This document shows, piece after piece, positions 21,923-30,155 of a stretch of 47,742 nt of DNA. The notes under the pieces are model-generated. The model was not told the origin of the DNA. It did not search any database and was given only the letters and a program-made list of their open reading frames with translations. A program made the translations under genes and the position numbers. Numbering within the stretch: the stretch's first letter is position 1; each line of letters starts with the position of its first letter. Source of the stretch: Blastococcus saxobsidens (lineage in GTDB: Bacteria > Actinomycetota > Actinomycetes > Mycobacteriales > Geodermatophilaceae); contig NZ_POQT01000036.1 in the NCBI RefSeq assembly GCF_002938435.1, forward strand, positions 1 to 47,742. The letters run 5' to 3'.

Positions 21923-23239
21923 TCACTGCGGAGCGACGGCGAGGCCGCTGCCCGCGTCGACGGAAGGCTGCAGGAGCCGCTCGCTCTCCTGCAGGAGCGT
22001 CGCCCACAGCTCCAGGCCCCGGCGGCCGGTGGCCTCGGCCCACAGCGCCGCCAGACCCGCGACGTGCGGGGTGGCCATGCTGGTGCCGCTGATCGTGTTG
22101 TACCGGGTGGGCATGGGCCACGCCGAGTAGACCTCCCAGCCCGGGGCCGCGACGTCCACCTGCCCGCCGCGGGCGGGCAGGCTGCGCGCGGAGAAGTACG
22201 CCATCTCCAGCGCCTGGTCCAGCGCGCCGACGGCCATGATCTCCACGCTGTTGGCCGGGGCGCCGACGAACCCCGGGTTCCCCGACCGCCGGTCGGCGTT
22301 GTTGCCCGCCGCCGCGATGATCAACGAGCCCTGCTGCAGCGCCCGGCGGCCGGCCGCGGAGTAGGGCGGGTGCGCCTGCGCCACGTCCGCCCCCAGGGAC
22401 ATGGAGATGACCGGGCAGCGGCTGGTCACCGCCCAGTTGATGCCGGCGAGAATCCCGGCGTCGGTGCCGCTGCCGTCGGTGCCGAGGACCTTGCCGGCGT
22501 AGATCTCGGCCTCGTGCGCGACGCCGTAGCGCGGCCCGGTCGACGGCGTCCGGGGGCCGCAGGCGGTGCCGATGCAGTGGGTGCCGTGCCCGTGCCCGTC
22601 CTGGGCGTCCTCCCCCGCGACGAACGACCGCGCGGCGATCGTGCGACCGGCGAAGTCGGGGTGGGCTGCGTCGAAGCCGGTGTCGAGGACGGCCACCCGG
22701 ATGCCGCGCCCGGTGCGCGCCGAGGCGTCGGCCCGCACCGCCTGGACGCCCCAGGTGGCCTGCGCGGTGTCCTCGAAGCGCGCTGCTGCCGCCGGTGCCC
22801 GCGGGGCCGGCGGCGCCAGGAGGCGGGCGGCGAGGTCCGCGACCCCGTCGCGGTAGCCGGCGGTGTAGCCACCGGCCTCCGGCGGCGCCCCGGGGAGCAC
22901 GTGGTGCACCAGCTCCGGGGAGACCGACAGCACCGGCCGCCCGGCCGCCTCCGCCGTCTGGAGCAGGCCCAGCTGCCCCGGCTCCGCCGTCACGACGGCG
23001 ATGCCGAGGGCGCTGAACACCGTCGCCTCGGCGTCCTGCATCGCCTCGGGCGGGACGTCGCCGTCGGCGAAGTCCCGCGAGTCGGCGACCGAGTGCAGGC
23101 CCACCCTGGCCCAGTCGACCGGGGTGTCCTCGCCGGTGTCGGCGAGGACGACGATCTGCCGGCCGGTCGTGCGGGGCAGCGGCCCCACCGCCCCGTGCCG
23201 CACGATGCCCGGGACCCCGGGTCCGCTCGGTCCGATCAC
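21923..23239 (-). CDS. S8 family serine peptidase (subtilase) without signal peptide
   Basis: A 438-residue subtilase with an intact triad: Asp186 in AVLDTGFD, His221 in GHGTHCIGT, Ser387 in GTSMATPHVAG, and the oxyanion Asn in AAAGNNA. About 160 residues precede the catalytic domain (IVVLADTGEDTPVDWARVGL, EATVFSALGIAVVTAE). The second half of this region resembles a propeptide-like beta-alpha-beta fold, but no secretion signal is seen, so it may act inside the cell. GTG start at 23239 with gagggggaa upstream. It is followed by the I9-like gene, its likely chaperone or inhibitor. Confidence 0.9.
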   Translation of the reverse strand: MIGPSGPGVPGIVRHGAVGPLPRTTGRQIVVLADTGEDTPVDWARVGLHSVADSRDFADGDVPPEAMQDAEATVFSALGIAVVTAEPGQLGLLQTAEAAGRPVLSVSPELVHHVLPGAPPEAGGYTAGYRDGVADLAARLLAPPAPRAPAAAARFEDTAQATWGVQAVRADASARTGRGIRVAVLDTGFDAAHPDFAGRTIAARSFVAGEDAQDGHGHGTHCIGTACGPRTPSTGPRYGVAHEAEIYAGKVLGTDGSGTDAGILAGINWAVTSRCPVISMSLGADVAQAHPPYSAAGRRALQQGSLIIAAAGNNADRRSGNPGFVGAPANSVEIMAVGALDQALEMAYFSARSLPARGGQVDVAAPGWEVYSAWPMPTRYNTISGTSMATPHVAGLAALWAEATGRRGLELWATLLQESERLLQPSVDAGSGLAVAPQ

Positions 23240-23331
23240 TGTTCCCCCTCGGTGACGTGGTGCCGGCCGGTCGCCCGGCCGCCCCCCGAGTCTGGTGGTC
23301 GCCTACGACAACCGCGCGCGCACCGGGAGCC

Positions 23332-23547
23332 TCAGCCCTGGGCGGCCGAGGGGTCCATCCACATGACCTCCCAGACGGTGCCGTCGGGGTCGGCGAAGCT
23401 GGAGCCGTACAGGGAGCCGTGGTCCTGGGCCGGCATCCAGGGCGTGCCACCCGATCCGATGGCCGTCGTCACGAGCTGGTCGACCTCCTCGCGGCTGCCG
23501 GCCGAGAGGGCCATCAGCGCCGACGTGGCCCGGGCCGGGTGGAACTC
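23332..23547 (-). pseudogene. VOC/glyoxalase family gene, C-terminal remnant
   Basis: The frame carries only the second half of a VOC (lactoylglutathione-lyase-like) protein: ATSALMALSAGSREEVDQLV, then DHGSLYGSSFADPDGTVWEV and MWMDPSAAQG. Family members are about 130 residues and start with the VFVNLPV-type strand, absent here. Similarity begins at EFHPARAT, exactly where the HxlR stop codon lies in another frame, so the 5' half appears deleted at that join. A 60-residue frame from the ATG at 23514 lacks a ribosome site. Confidence 0.7.
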
Positions 23548-24037
23548 ATCGCACCGCGGCGGTCCGACCGGTGGTCGCCGAGGCGCGGGGCCGCACGTCG
23601 TGCGGGCCGGTCACCTCGTGCCCTCCGTCGCACACCAGGGAGACGCGCACCGGCGCCCCGCAATCCGCGTGCTCGAGGGCGAGCGGGGGCGGGCCGTCGG
23701 CGAGGTGCCGGTCGCCCCACTGCATCAGCGCGACCAGGGTGGGGTACAGGTCGCGGCCCTTGTCGGTCAGCCGGTACTCGTGCCGCTGGCGTGCGCCGTC
23801 GGCCTGGTACGGCTCCTTGCGCAGGATCCCCTCCTGCACGAGCGTGGCCAGCCGGTCGGTCAGCACCGCCTTCGGAGCGCCGAGGGCCTGCTGGAGGTCG
23901 GCGAACCGCCGCACGCCGAGGAAGGCCTCCCGGAGCACGAGCAGGCTCCACTTCTCCCCGACGACGGCCAGCGTGCCGGCGACGGAGCAGCGGGAACGGT
24001 CGTAGGAGGCGTCGCTCACGCCTGTGATCGTAACCAT
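23546..24037 (-). CDS. HxlR family winged-helix transcriptional regulator
   Basis: A 163-residue regulator. The HxlR domain spans about residues 14-105: RCSVAGTLAVVGEKWSLLVL with the conserved Cys, FADLQQALGAPKAVLTDRLA recognition helix, and RHEYRLTDKGRDLYP wing. The C-terminal part has two Cys and a His (HADCGAPVRVSLVCDGGHEV), a possible metal or redox site. The ATG at 24037 gives the standard N-terminus; the longer open frame upstream runs across its operators. It diverges from a 47-residue gene and probably represses its own promoter through the palindromes at 24042-24090. Confidence 0.92.
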   Translation of the reverse strand: MVTITGVSDASYDRSRCSVAGTLAVVGEKWSLLVLREAFLGVRRFADLQQALGAPKAVLTDRLATLVQEGILRKEPYQADGARQRHEYRLTDKGRDLYPTLVALMQWGDRHLADGPPPLALEHADCGAPVRVSLVCDGGHEVTGPHDVRPRASATTGRTAAVR

Positions 24038-24041
24038 GCTG

Positions 24042-24090
24042 GGTTCGCTTGACGAACCGTGCACGGAGGAGCATGGTTCGAGTTGCGAAC
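24042..24090. promoter_or_regulatory. Double palindromic operator, probably for HxlR
   Basis: Two palindromes of the same core lie between the divergent genes: ggttcg-N5-cgaacc (24042-24058) and gttcg-N5-cgaac (24076-24090). Their centres are 33 bases apart, about three helix turns, so dimers would bind the same face of DNA. The first begins five bases from the HxlR start codon. Confidence 0.65.
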
Positions 24091-24167
24091 TCAGGAGGCG
24101 GACGGTCTCCGGCCGGCCCGCCCGGCCCCCTGCGGCGCTTCCATCCGCTGCACCCGAAGGATCAGCC

Positions 24168-24311
24168 ATGACCCGCATCCGCGCCGCCCTCAGCCGCCGT
24201 TCCGCCCTGCGCGCGCACCTGCGCGAGGAGCGCGCCCTCGCCCGCGCCCAGGCCTTCGCCCCCACGGTCGAGTCCGCGCACGAGATCGCCGTCCTCACCG
24301 CTCGCCGCTGA
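24168..24311 (+). CDS. Small hypothetical protein (47 aa)
   Basis: An ATG at 24168 preceded by gaagga opens a 47-residue basic, helical protein (LSRRSALRAHLREERALARAQ, then an acidic VESAHEIAVL). No family is recognised. It is divergent from HxlR and shares its operator region, so it is a candidate target of that regulator. It ends 19 bases before the converging TetR gene. Confidence 0.5.
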   Translation: MTRIRAALSRRSALRAHLREERALARAQAFAPTVESAHEIAVLTARR

Positions 24312-24330
24312 TCCCGCACCCGGCGGCCGC

Positions 24331-24960
24331 TCACGGCCGCCGGGTCCGCAGCCCGCCGAACGCGGTCGCGACGACCGCGTCGGCGACCGCCTCCGCGGAG
24401 AGCACCCCTCCCGGGCGGTACCACTCCGTCAGCGAGTTCACCGCGCCGAACAGCAGCCGCGCCACCACCTGCGGGTCGACGTCGGGCCGTACGTCCCCCT
24501 CCGCGACCGCCGCGCGCACCAGGCCGGTGACCAGGCGGTCGAAGTCCCGCCGACGCTGGAGCGCGGCCCGCTCGACGTCGGTGTTGCCCCGCACCCGCAG
24601 GAGCAGGGTGACCGCGGGCAGCTCGGCCGCGAGCACGAGCACCGATCCCCGGACGACGTGCTCCAGCCGGTCGATCGCGGGCCCCGCGGTGGCACCCGCC
24701 TCAGCGGTGACGGCGAACAGCGCGTCCATCGCCCGCTCCAGGGCCAGGCGCAGCAACTCCCCCTTGCCCGGCACGTGGTGGTAGATCGCGGCCTTCGTCA
24801 CGCCGAGGCGTCCCGCCAGCTCCTCCATGCTCGCGGCCTCGTACCCGCGCTCGATGAACAGCTCCACGGCGACGGCCAGCAGCGACTCCAGCGAGTGGCC
24901 CGGCCGCCCCCGCCTCCCCGCGGGGGCGGCGGCACCCGCGCGTCCTGCAGCACCGGTCAT
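24331..24960 (-). CDS. paaR: TetR family repressor of phenylacetate catabolism (PaaR-like)
   Basis: A 209-residue TetR protein. An Ala/Gly-rich tail precedes the helix-turn-helix (LLAVAVELFIERGYEAASM, EELAGRLGVTKAAIYHHVPG); the C-terminal ligand domain includes a VVARLLFGAVNSLTEWYRPGG dimer helix. It is divergent from paaA with a TetR-type palindrome between the starts. Actinobacterial PaaR proteins respond to phenylacetyl-CoA. The gene symbol rests on context, not on a sequence match I could run. Ribosome site ggaggg upstream of the ATG at 24960. Confidence 0.82.
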   Translation of the reverse strand: MTGAAGRAGAAAPAGRRGRPGHSLESLLAVAVELFIERGYEAASMEELAGRLGVTKAAIYHHVPGKGELLRLALERAMDALFAVTAEAGATAGPAIDRLEHVVRGSVLVLAAELPAVTLLLRVRGNTDVERAALQRRRDFDRLVTGLVRAAVAEGDVRPDVDPQVVARLLFGAVNSLTEWYRPGGVLSAEAVADAVVATAFGGLRTRRP

Positions 24961-25024
24961 GCGGCCACCCTCCCCCGCCCCTCGGCGCCCGGTCCTTGTG
25001 ACCCGGCGTGCCGTGCGTCACACT

Positions 25025-25048
25025 ATTCCTGACCGATCGGTAAGGAAT
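25025..25048. promoter_or_regulatory. PaaR/TetR operator in front of paaA
   Basis: A 24-bp palindrome centred between 25036 and 25037 with core ACCGATCGGT and outer arms ATTCCT/AGGAAT; only one symmetric pair mismatches. It lies 17 bases before the paaA start, just upstream of its aggagg ribosome site, where it would block transcription start. A TTGTGA hexamer (24996-25001) with CACACT 17 bases later is a possible paaA promoter whose start would fall inside the palindrome. Confidence 0.8.
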
Positions 25049-25064
25049 GGCCTGAGGAGGTGCG

Positions 25065-26033
25065 ATGACCGCCACCGCGCCGGCTGCCCCCGCCGTCTCC
25101 CCGGCGGACGCCGTCGAGCGGCAGCTGCAGGAGCAGTTCGACGCGACGATCGCCGCCCAGCACCGCATCGAGCCGCGCGACTGGATGCCCGAGGGGTACC
25201 GCCGGACGCTGATCCGGCAGATCGCCCAGCACGCGCACTCGGAGATCATCGGCATGCAGCCGGAGGGCGACTGGCTGCTGGCCGCACCCAGCCTCCGCCG
25301 CAAGGCGATCCTGCTGGCCAAGGTCCAGGACGAGGCCGGCCACGGCATGTACCTCTACTCCGCCGCGGAGACGCTCGGCGCCGACCGCGCCGATCTGACC
25401 GACAAGCTGATCGAGGGCCGCCAGAAGTACAGCTCGATCTTCAACTACCCGACGCTGACGTACGCCGACGTCGGGGTCATCGGCTGGCTGGTGGACGGCG
25501 CGGCGATCTGCAACCAGGTGCCGCTGTGCCGCTCCTCCTACGGCCCGTACGCCCGGGCCATGATCCGGGTCTGCAAGGAGGAGTCCTTCCACCAGCGGCA
25601 GGGCTACGAGCTGCTGATGACGATGATGCACGGCACCGGCGAGCAGCGGGCCATGGTCCAGGACGCCGTCGACCGGTGGTGGTGGCCCTCGCTGATGATG
25701 TTCGGTCCGCCCGACACCGACAGCCCCAACTCCGCCCGGTCCATGGCGTGGGGCATCAAGCGGCACAGCAACGACGAGCTGCGGCAGCGGTTCGTCGACA
25801 TGACCGTGCCGCAGGCGGAGTTCCTCGGCGTCACTCTCCCCGACCCCGACCTCTCCCTCGACCCGGCGACCGGCCGCTACCGGTTCGGCCCGATCGACTG
25901 GGAGGAGCTGAAGCGGGTGATCAGCGGGCAGGGTCCCTGCAACGCCGAGCGGATCGCCCGGCGCCGGGCCGCCCGCGACGACAACGCCTGGGTGACCGAG
26001 GCGGCGACGGCCTACGCGGAGAAGAACTCGTGA
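25065..26033 (+). CDS. paaA: Phenylacetyl-CoA 1,2-epoxidase subunit PaaA
   Basis: A 322-residue ferritin-like di-iron protein, the catalytic subunit of the multicomponent oxygenase that forms the ring-1,2-epoxide of phenylacetyl-CoA. Family segments: [22 protein letters not shown], then [17 protein letters not shown] (ligand ExxH), [13 protein letters not shown] (second ExxH) and [13 protein letters not shown]. The start at 25065 has aggagg four bases upstream. First gene of paaABCDE; its stop overlaps the paaB GTG. A PaaR-type operator controls the promoter. Confidence 0.96.
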   Translation: MTATAPAAPAVSPADAVERQLQEQFDATIAAQHRIEPRDWMPEGYRRTLIRQIAQHAHSEIIGMQPEGDWLLAAPSLRRKAILLAKVQDEAGHGMYLYSAAETLGADRADLTDKLIEGRQKYSSIFNYPTLTYADVGVIGWLVDGAAICNQVPLCRSSYGPYARAMIRVCKEESFHQRQGYELLMTMMHGTGEQRAMVQDAVDRWWWPSLMMFGPPDTDSPNSARSMAWGIKRHSNDELRQRFVDMTVPQAEFLGVTLPDPDLSLDPATGRYRFGPIDWEELKRVISGQGPCNAERIARRRAARDDNAWVTEAATAYAEKNS

Positions 26034-26398
26034 CCGCGGACCTGACGGCCGAGGGCGGCAGAAGCACCCCGTCCCCCCCACCCCTCGCGAGCTCGGGGCG
26101 GGCCTCTGGACGGGGCCGGCGGGACTGGCCGCTGTACGAGGTCTTCGTCCGCGGCAAGCGCGGGCTCAACCACGTGCACGTCGGCTCGCTGCACGCGGCG
26201 GACGACGAGATGGCGGTGCACGCCGCCCGCGACGTCTACACCCGGCGCAACGAGGGCGTGAGCATCTGGGTCGTGAAGGCGGCCGACATCACCGCCTCCA
26301 GCCCCGACGAGAAGGACCCGATGTTCGCGCCCAGCGGGGACAAGGTCTACCGGCACCCGACCTTCTACGAGATCCCCGACGGCGTCCCCCACATGTGA
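26030..26398 (+). CDS. paaB: Phenylacetyl-CoA epoxidase subunit PaaB
   Basis: A 122-residue protein. The PaaB domain runs from [20 protein letters not shown] to the end ([42 protein letters not shown]). PaaB bridges PaaAC heterodimers in the holoenzyme. The GTG at 26030 overlaps the paaA stop and would add a 34-residue Ser/Pro/Gly-rich extension before the domain; family members of about 95 residues lack it. No alternative start nearer the domain has a clear ribosome site. Confidence 0.93.
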   Translation: MTADLTAEGGRSTPSPPPLASSGRASGRGRRDWPLYEVFVRGKRGLNHVHVGSLHAADDEMAVHAARDVYTRRNEGVSIWVVKAADITASSPDEKDPMFAPSGDKVYRHPTFYEIPDGVPHM

Positions 26399-26440
26399 GG
26401 CGCCGGGCGTCCCGGCAGAGGCACCCCGAAGAGGAGAGGC

Positions 26441-27352
26441 ATGGCGCACGAGGAGACGGTGTACGACGCACTGGACCTCGCCCACGGCGGCGAGGGGCAG
26501 TGGGCGTTCGGCACCGGGTTCGACGACCCGCTCGCCGGCGTCGACACCACCGTGCCCGACGGCGTCGACCCCGCGGACCTGGGCGCCTACTGCCTCATGC
26601 TCGGCGACGACGCGCTCGTGCTCGCCCAGCGCCTCACCGAGTGGATCACCGCCGCCCCCGAGCTCGAGGAGGAGGTGGCCCTGGCCAACATCGCGCTGGA
26701 CCTCCTCGGCCAGGCCCGGCTGCTGCTGGCCCGGGCCGGCGCCGCCGGGGTCCTGGGCCGGTCGCGGGAGCTCGCCGGGCCGACGATCCCCGACGAGGAC
26801 GCGCTGGCCTGCTTCCGCGACCCCGACGAGTTCCGCTGCACCGCGCTGGTGGCGGCGCCGAACGGGGACTTCGGCCGCACCATGGTCCGCCTGCTCGTGG
26901 CGACCACGCTCCGGCTCGCGGTCCTCACCCGGCTGCGCGCGAGCCGCGACCCGGTGCTGGCCGCACTCGCCGCCAAGGGCGCGCACGAGCTCACCTACCA
27001 CCGCGACTACGCCGCCCGCTGGGTGCTCCGGCTGGGCGACGGCACCGCGGAGTCCTCCCGCCGCGCGCAGGCCGGGGTCGACGACGTGTGGCCGCTGCTG
27101 GCCGACGTCTTCTCCCCCACCGACGTCGAGCGCCGGCTGGCCGCTGCCGGCGTGGCCGTCGACCCGTCCGGCACCCGCGCGGAGGTCACCGACGTCCTCA
27201 CCACCGTGCTCCGGCGCGCCACGCTGCGGGTTCCTCCCTGGCCGGCCGACGAGGCCCCCGCGGGCCGGCACGGCCGGCACGGCCCGGAGCTGGTCGACCT
27301 GCTGTCCCGGCTGCAGGGGCTGGCGCGGCAGCACCCGGCGGCGACGTGGTGA
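26441..27352 (+). CDS. paaC: Phenylacetyl-CoA epoxidase structural subunit PaaC
   Basis: A 303-residue ferritin-like protein lacking the full di-iron site, forming a tight heterodimer with PaaA. Family segments: GAYCLMLGDDALVLAQRLTEW, ELEEEVALANIALDLLGQAR, DEFRCTALVAAPNGDF, KGAHELTYHRDYAARWVLRLG. Ribosome site gaggaga upstream of the ATG at 26441. The stop overlaps the paaD GTG. Confidence 0.95.
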   Translation: MAHEETVYDALDLAHGGEGQWAFGTGFDDPLAGVDTTVPDGVDPADLGAYCLMLGDDALVLAQRLTEWITAAPELEEEVALANIALDLLGQARLLLARAGAAGVLGRSRELAGPTIPDEDALACFRDPDEFRCTALVAAPNGDFGRTMVRLLVATTLRLAVLTRLRASRDPVLAALAAKGAHELTYHRDYAARWVLRLGDGTAESSRRAQAGVDDVWPLLADVFSPTDVERRLAAAGVAVDPSGTRAEVTDVLTTVLRRATLRVPPWPADEAPAGRHGRHGPELVDLLSRLQGLARQHPAATW

Positions 27353-27897
27353 GCCGGGTCGCCCGGGCGATCCGGCGCGGCCGCGCGGAGCCGCCCACCC
27401 GGACGGTCGACCCCCGGGCGGTCGCCGGCGCCGTCGTCGACCCGGAGCTGCCGATGCTCACGCTCGCCGACCTGGGGGTGCTGCGCGACGTCCGCACCGG
27501 CGCCGGCGGCACCGTGGTCGTCGAGATCACCCCGACCTACACCGGCTGCCCGGCGCTGGGGGTCATGCGGGCCGACCTGCTGCACGCCCTGCACTCCGCC
27601 GGTTTCCCCGACGTCGAGGTGCGCACCGTGCTGGCGCCTCCGTGGTCCACCGACTGGATCACCGAGGCCGGGCGCCGCGCGCTCGCCGCGGCCGGCATCG
27701 CCCCACCGGGGCCGGCACCGGTCCGTCCCGACGGGCCCGTCCCGCTGGACCTCGGACCGACGCGACGCACCGCCGCCTGCCCGCTGTGCGGGAGTGCCGA
27801 GACCGAGCAGACCAGCGAGTTCGGCGCCACGGCCTGCACCGCGCTGCGCCGCTGCCGGGCGTGCCGCGAGCCCTTCGAGCACCTCAAGGAGCTCTGA
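27349..27897 (+). CDS. paaD: Phenylacetate catabolism protein PaaD
   Basis: A 182-residue protein with a DUF59/MIP18-like domain (VVDPELPMLTLADLGVLRDV, PTYTGCPALGVMRADL) and a C-terminal zinc-ribbon-like end (CPLCG, then CTALRRCRACREPFEHL). PaaD is thought to mature the Fe-S or di-iron centres of the oxygenase. GTG start at 27349 overlaps the paaC stop; a GTG three bases earlier is equally in frame. Confidence 0.93.
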   Translation: MSRVARAIRRGRAEPPTRTVDPRAVAGAVVDPELPMLTLADLGVLRDVRTGAGGTVVVEITPTYTGCPALGVMRADLLHALHSAGFPDVEVRTVLAPPWSTDWITEAGRRALAAAGIAPPGPAPVRPDGPVPLDLGPTRRTAACPLCGSAETEQTSEFGATACTALRRCRACREPFEHLKEL

Positions 27898-27904
27898 GGC
27901 GGCG

Positions 27905-28984
27905 ATGACGGGAACCCCGCACCGGAGGCGCCCACGATTCCACCGCCTGGCCGTGGCCGACGTGCAGCGGCTCACCGACGACGCCGTCGCGGTGACCTTC
28001 GCGGTGCCGCCGGAGCTGGCCGAGGACTACCGGTTCCGCCCCGGCCAGGCGCTCACCCTGCGCCGGGTGGACGGCGACCGCGACGAGCGCCGCTCCTACT
28101 CGATCTGCGCTCCCGCCGGTGCCCCGCCGCGGGTCGGCGTGCGCGAGGTGCCGGGCGGGTTCTTCTCCTCCTGGCTGGTGCACGAGGTCCGGCCGGGCGA
28201 CGAGATCGACGTCCTGCCGCCGTCGGGCACGTTCACCACCGACCTCGACGGCCCGGCCGACCACGTGTTCGTGGTCGCCGGGTCCGGCATCACCCCGGCC
28301 CTCTCGCTCGCCGCCACCGTGCTGGGCGACGGCGAGTCGACGGTGACCGTCTTCTACGGCAACCGGCGCACCAGCACGGTCATGTTCGCCGACGAGCTGG
28401 CCGACCTGAAGGACCGCCACGGTCCCCGCCTCCAGCTGGTGCACGTGCTCTCCCGGGAGCCGCGCGACGCCGAGCTCACCAGCGGCCGGCTGGACGCCGA
28501 CCGGCTGGGTGCCCTGCTCGGCGCACTGGTCGACGTCGAGGGCGTGGACCACTGGTGGCTGTGCGGTCCGCACGGGATGGTGACCGACGCGCGGGCGCTG
28601 CTCGCCGAGCTGGGCGTACCGGCCGACCGGGTGCACCAGGAGCTGTTCTACGTCGACGACGTCCCGCCCGAGCCGGTCCGGGGCGACGACGAGACGGTCG
28701 AGGGGCCGAGCAGCCAGGTCACCGTCGTGCTGGACGGCCGCACGACGACGCTCGCCCTGCCGCGGGGCGTGCCCGTGCTCGACTCCGCCCAGCAGGTCCG
28801 GTCGGACCTGCCCTTCGCCTGCAAGGGCGGCGTCTGCGGCACCTGCCGCGCACGAGTCACCGACGGGCAGGTGGAGATGCGCCGGAACTACGCGCTGGAG
28901 CCCGGCGAGGTGGCCGCCGGCTACGTGCTGACCTGCCAGTCGCTGCCCCTGACGGACCGCGTCACGGTCGACTTCGACGCCTGA
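27905..28984 (+). CDS. paaE: Phenylacetyl-CoA epoxidase reductase PaaE
   Basis: A 359-residue reductase: FAD domain (YRFRPGQALTLRR, ERRSYSICAP), NAD(P) domain (VAGSGITPALSLAATVL, WWLCGPHGMV) and a C-terminal plant-type 2Fe-2S ferredoxin domain with cysteines in CKGGVCGTC and LTC. It passes electrons from NADPH to the PaaAC di-iron site. Last gene of the cluster; paaG, paaZ, paaJ, paaK and paaI are not in the window. Confidence 0.95.
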   Translation: MTGTPHRRRPRFHRLAVADVQRLTDDAVAVTFAVPPELAEDYRFRPGQALTLRRVDGDRDERRSYSICAPAGAPPRVGVREVPGGFFSSWLVHEVRPGDEIDVLPPSGTFTTDLDGPADHVFVVAGSGITPALSLAATVLGDGESTVTVFYGNRRTSTVMFADELADLKDRHGPRLQLVHVLSREPRDAELTSGRLDADRLGALLGALVDVEGVDHWWLCGPHGMVTDARALLAELGVPADRVHQELFYVDDVPPEPVRGDDETVEGPSSQVTVVLDGRTTTLALPRGVPVLDSAQQVRSDLPFACKGGVCGTCRARVTDGQVEMRRNYALEPGEVAAGYVLTCQSLPLTDRVTVDFDA

Positions 28985-29097
28985 GTTCCCGGCGGGCCGT
29001 CGCCCCCTGCATGTCGTTCCCGTGACGAGCCGCATCCTCGCCGGCCCACGGGGCATGCCTCCCGGGTCCAGCGCCCGCACCGATCCGAGGAGGCCGC

Positions 29098-29148
29098 ATG
29101 TCGCGTCGCGGTCCTGCGGCCCCGGGGTCCCCGGAGCGCCCGCGATGA
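29098..29148 (+). CDS. Possible 16-residue leader peptide upstream of the YihY-like gene
   Basis: ATG at 29098 with a strong gaggagg (29087-29093) four bases upstream opens MSRRGPAAPGSPERPR and stops in an ATGA that is also the start of the next gene. The good ribosome site serves this frame rather than the large gene, so the large gene may be translated by coupling. It could be a regulatory leader or only a chance frame. Confidence 0.35.
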   Translation: MSRRGPAAPGSPERPR

Positions 29149-30155
29149 GCTCCGTCGCCCGGGTCCCGGAGGTCTCGGAGGCGACCGGTGGCCCGGTCAC
29201 CGCCCGGGAGGCGTGGGCCGGCGTGCGGTCCGACGGCGCACGCGCGGCCGGCCGCGAGCTGGCGTCGCGGTTCCGCTACGGCGACGGCTTCTCGCACGCC
29301 CGCGCGCTGGCGTTCCAGCTGGCGCTCGCCGCGCTCCCCCTGGTGATCGCCGCCGTCGGGCTGGCCGGGGCCTGGGATGCGGCGTCGGTCCGGCTGGTGC
29401 TCAACCGGACCGTGCTGCAACTGACGCCCGGCGCCTCCGACGACCTGCTCCGCCGCACCCTGCCGTCGGGGGACACGACGCTGGCCACGGCCGCCCTGCT
29501 GCTGGCCGCGGTGTCCGCGCTGGTCGCCCTCACCACGGCCATGGCGCAGGTCGAGCGGGGCGCCAACCGCCTCTACGGCATCCAGCGCGACCGCCCCTCG
29601 GTGGAGAAGTACCGCCGCGCGCTGACGCTCTCGCTGGTGGCCGGCGTCCCCCTCATGGTCGGCTCCCTGCTGATCCTCACCCGCGACGCCTTCGCCGAGG
29701 CCGTGGAGAGCGTGTACGCGGTGGACGACGACCTCGTCGCCGCCTGGACCGGCCCCGCAGGGCTCGTCCTGGTCGTGGCCTCGCTCATGGCCGTGCTGCG
29801 GAGCGCACCCGCGCGGCAGCAGCCGGGGTGGCCGGTCCTGCTGGCCGGCAGCCTCCTGGCCGTCGGTGCGTGGACGGGCCTCACCCTGCTGCTGGCGGGC
29901 TTCCTCCACCTCTCCACCGGCTTCGGGTCGGTGTACGGCCCCGTGACCGGGGTGATCGCCCTGCTGCTGTGGGCGCAGCTGTCGGCCACCGCCCTCTTCT
30001 TCGGCGTCGCCGTCTCCGCCGAGCTGGAGATGGCCGCTGTCCGGACCCGGTGGCGCACGGGCGGCCTGGGGGGCCCGCCGCCCGCCGGCCCCCTGCCGTC
30101 CGTCCCGAGCAGCCGGTCCCCGGGGGACCGACCCCGTCGAGAGGAACCAGCATGA
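29145..30155 (+). CDS. YihY/BrkB family inner membrane protein
   Basis: A 336-residue membrane protein with six predicted helices. Family signatures are an N-terminal amphipathic region ending DGFSHARALAFQLALAALPL, then helices around residues 125-145 and 165-185, and the final FGSVYGPVTGVIALLLWAQLSATALFFG. The start at 29145 overlaps a 16-residue upstream frame; in-frame starts at 29022 or 29055 would give longer forms. The role of the family is unsettled (once called ribonuclease BN in error). Its stop overlaps the start of the lipoprotein gene. Confidence 0.85.
   Translation: MSSVARVPEVSEATGGPVTAREAWAGVRSDGARAAGRELASRFRYGDGFSHARALAFQLALAALPLVIAAVGLAGAWDAASVRLVLNRTVLQLTPGASDDLLRRTLPSGDTTLATAALLLAAVSALVALTTAMAQVERGANRLYGIQRDRPSVEKYRRALTLSLVAGVPLMVGSLLILTRDAFAEAVESVYAVDDDLVAAWTGPAGLVLVVASLMAVLRSAPARQQPGWPVLLAGSLLAVGAWTGLTLLLAGFLHLSTGFGSVYGPVTGVIALLLWAQLSATALFFGVAVSAELEMAAVRTRWRTGGLGGPPPAGPLPSVPSSRSPGDRPRREEPA

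Noticed and set aside
29022-29144. N-terminal extension of the YihY-like protein from GTG 29022
   Set aside because: The extra residues are Pro/Arg/Ser-rich without family similarity, and the only strong ribosome site lies later and in another frame. Not excluded fully.
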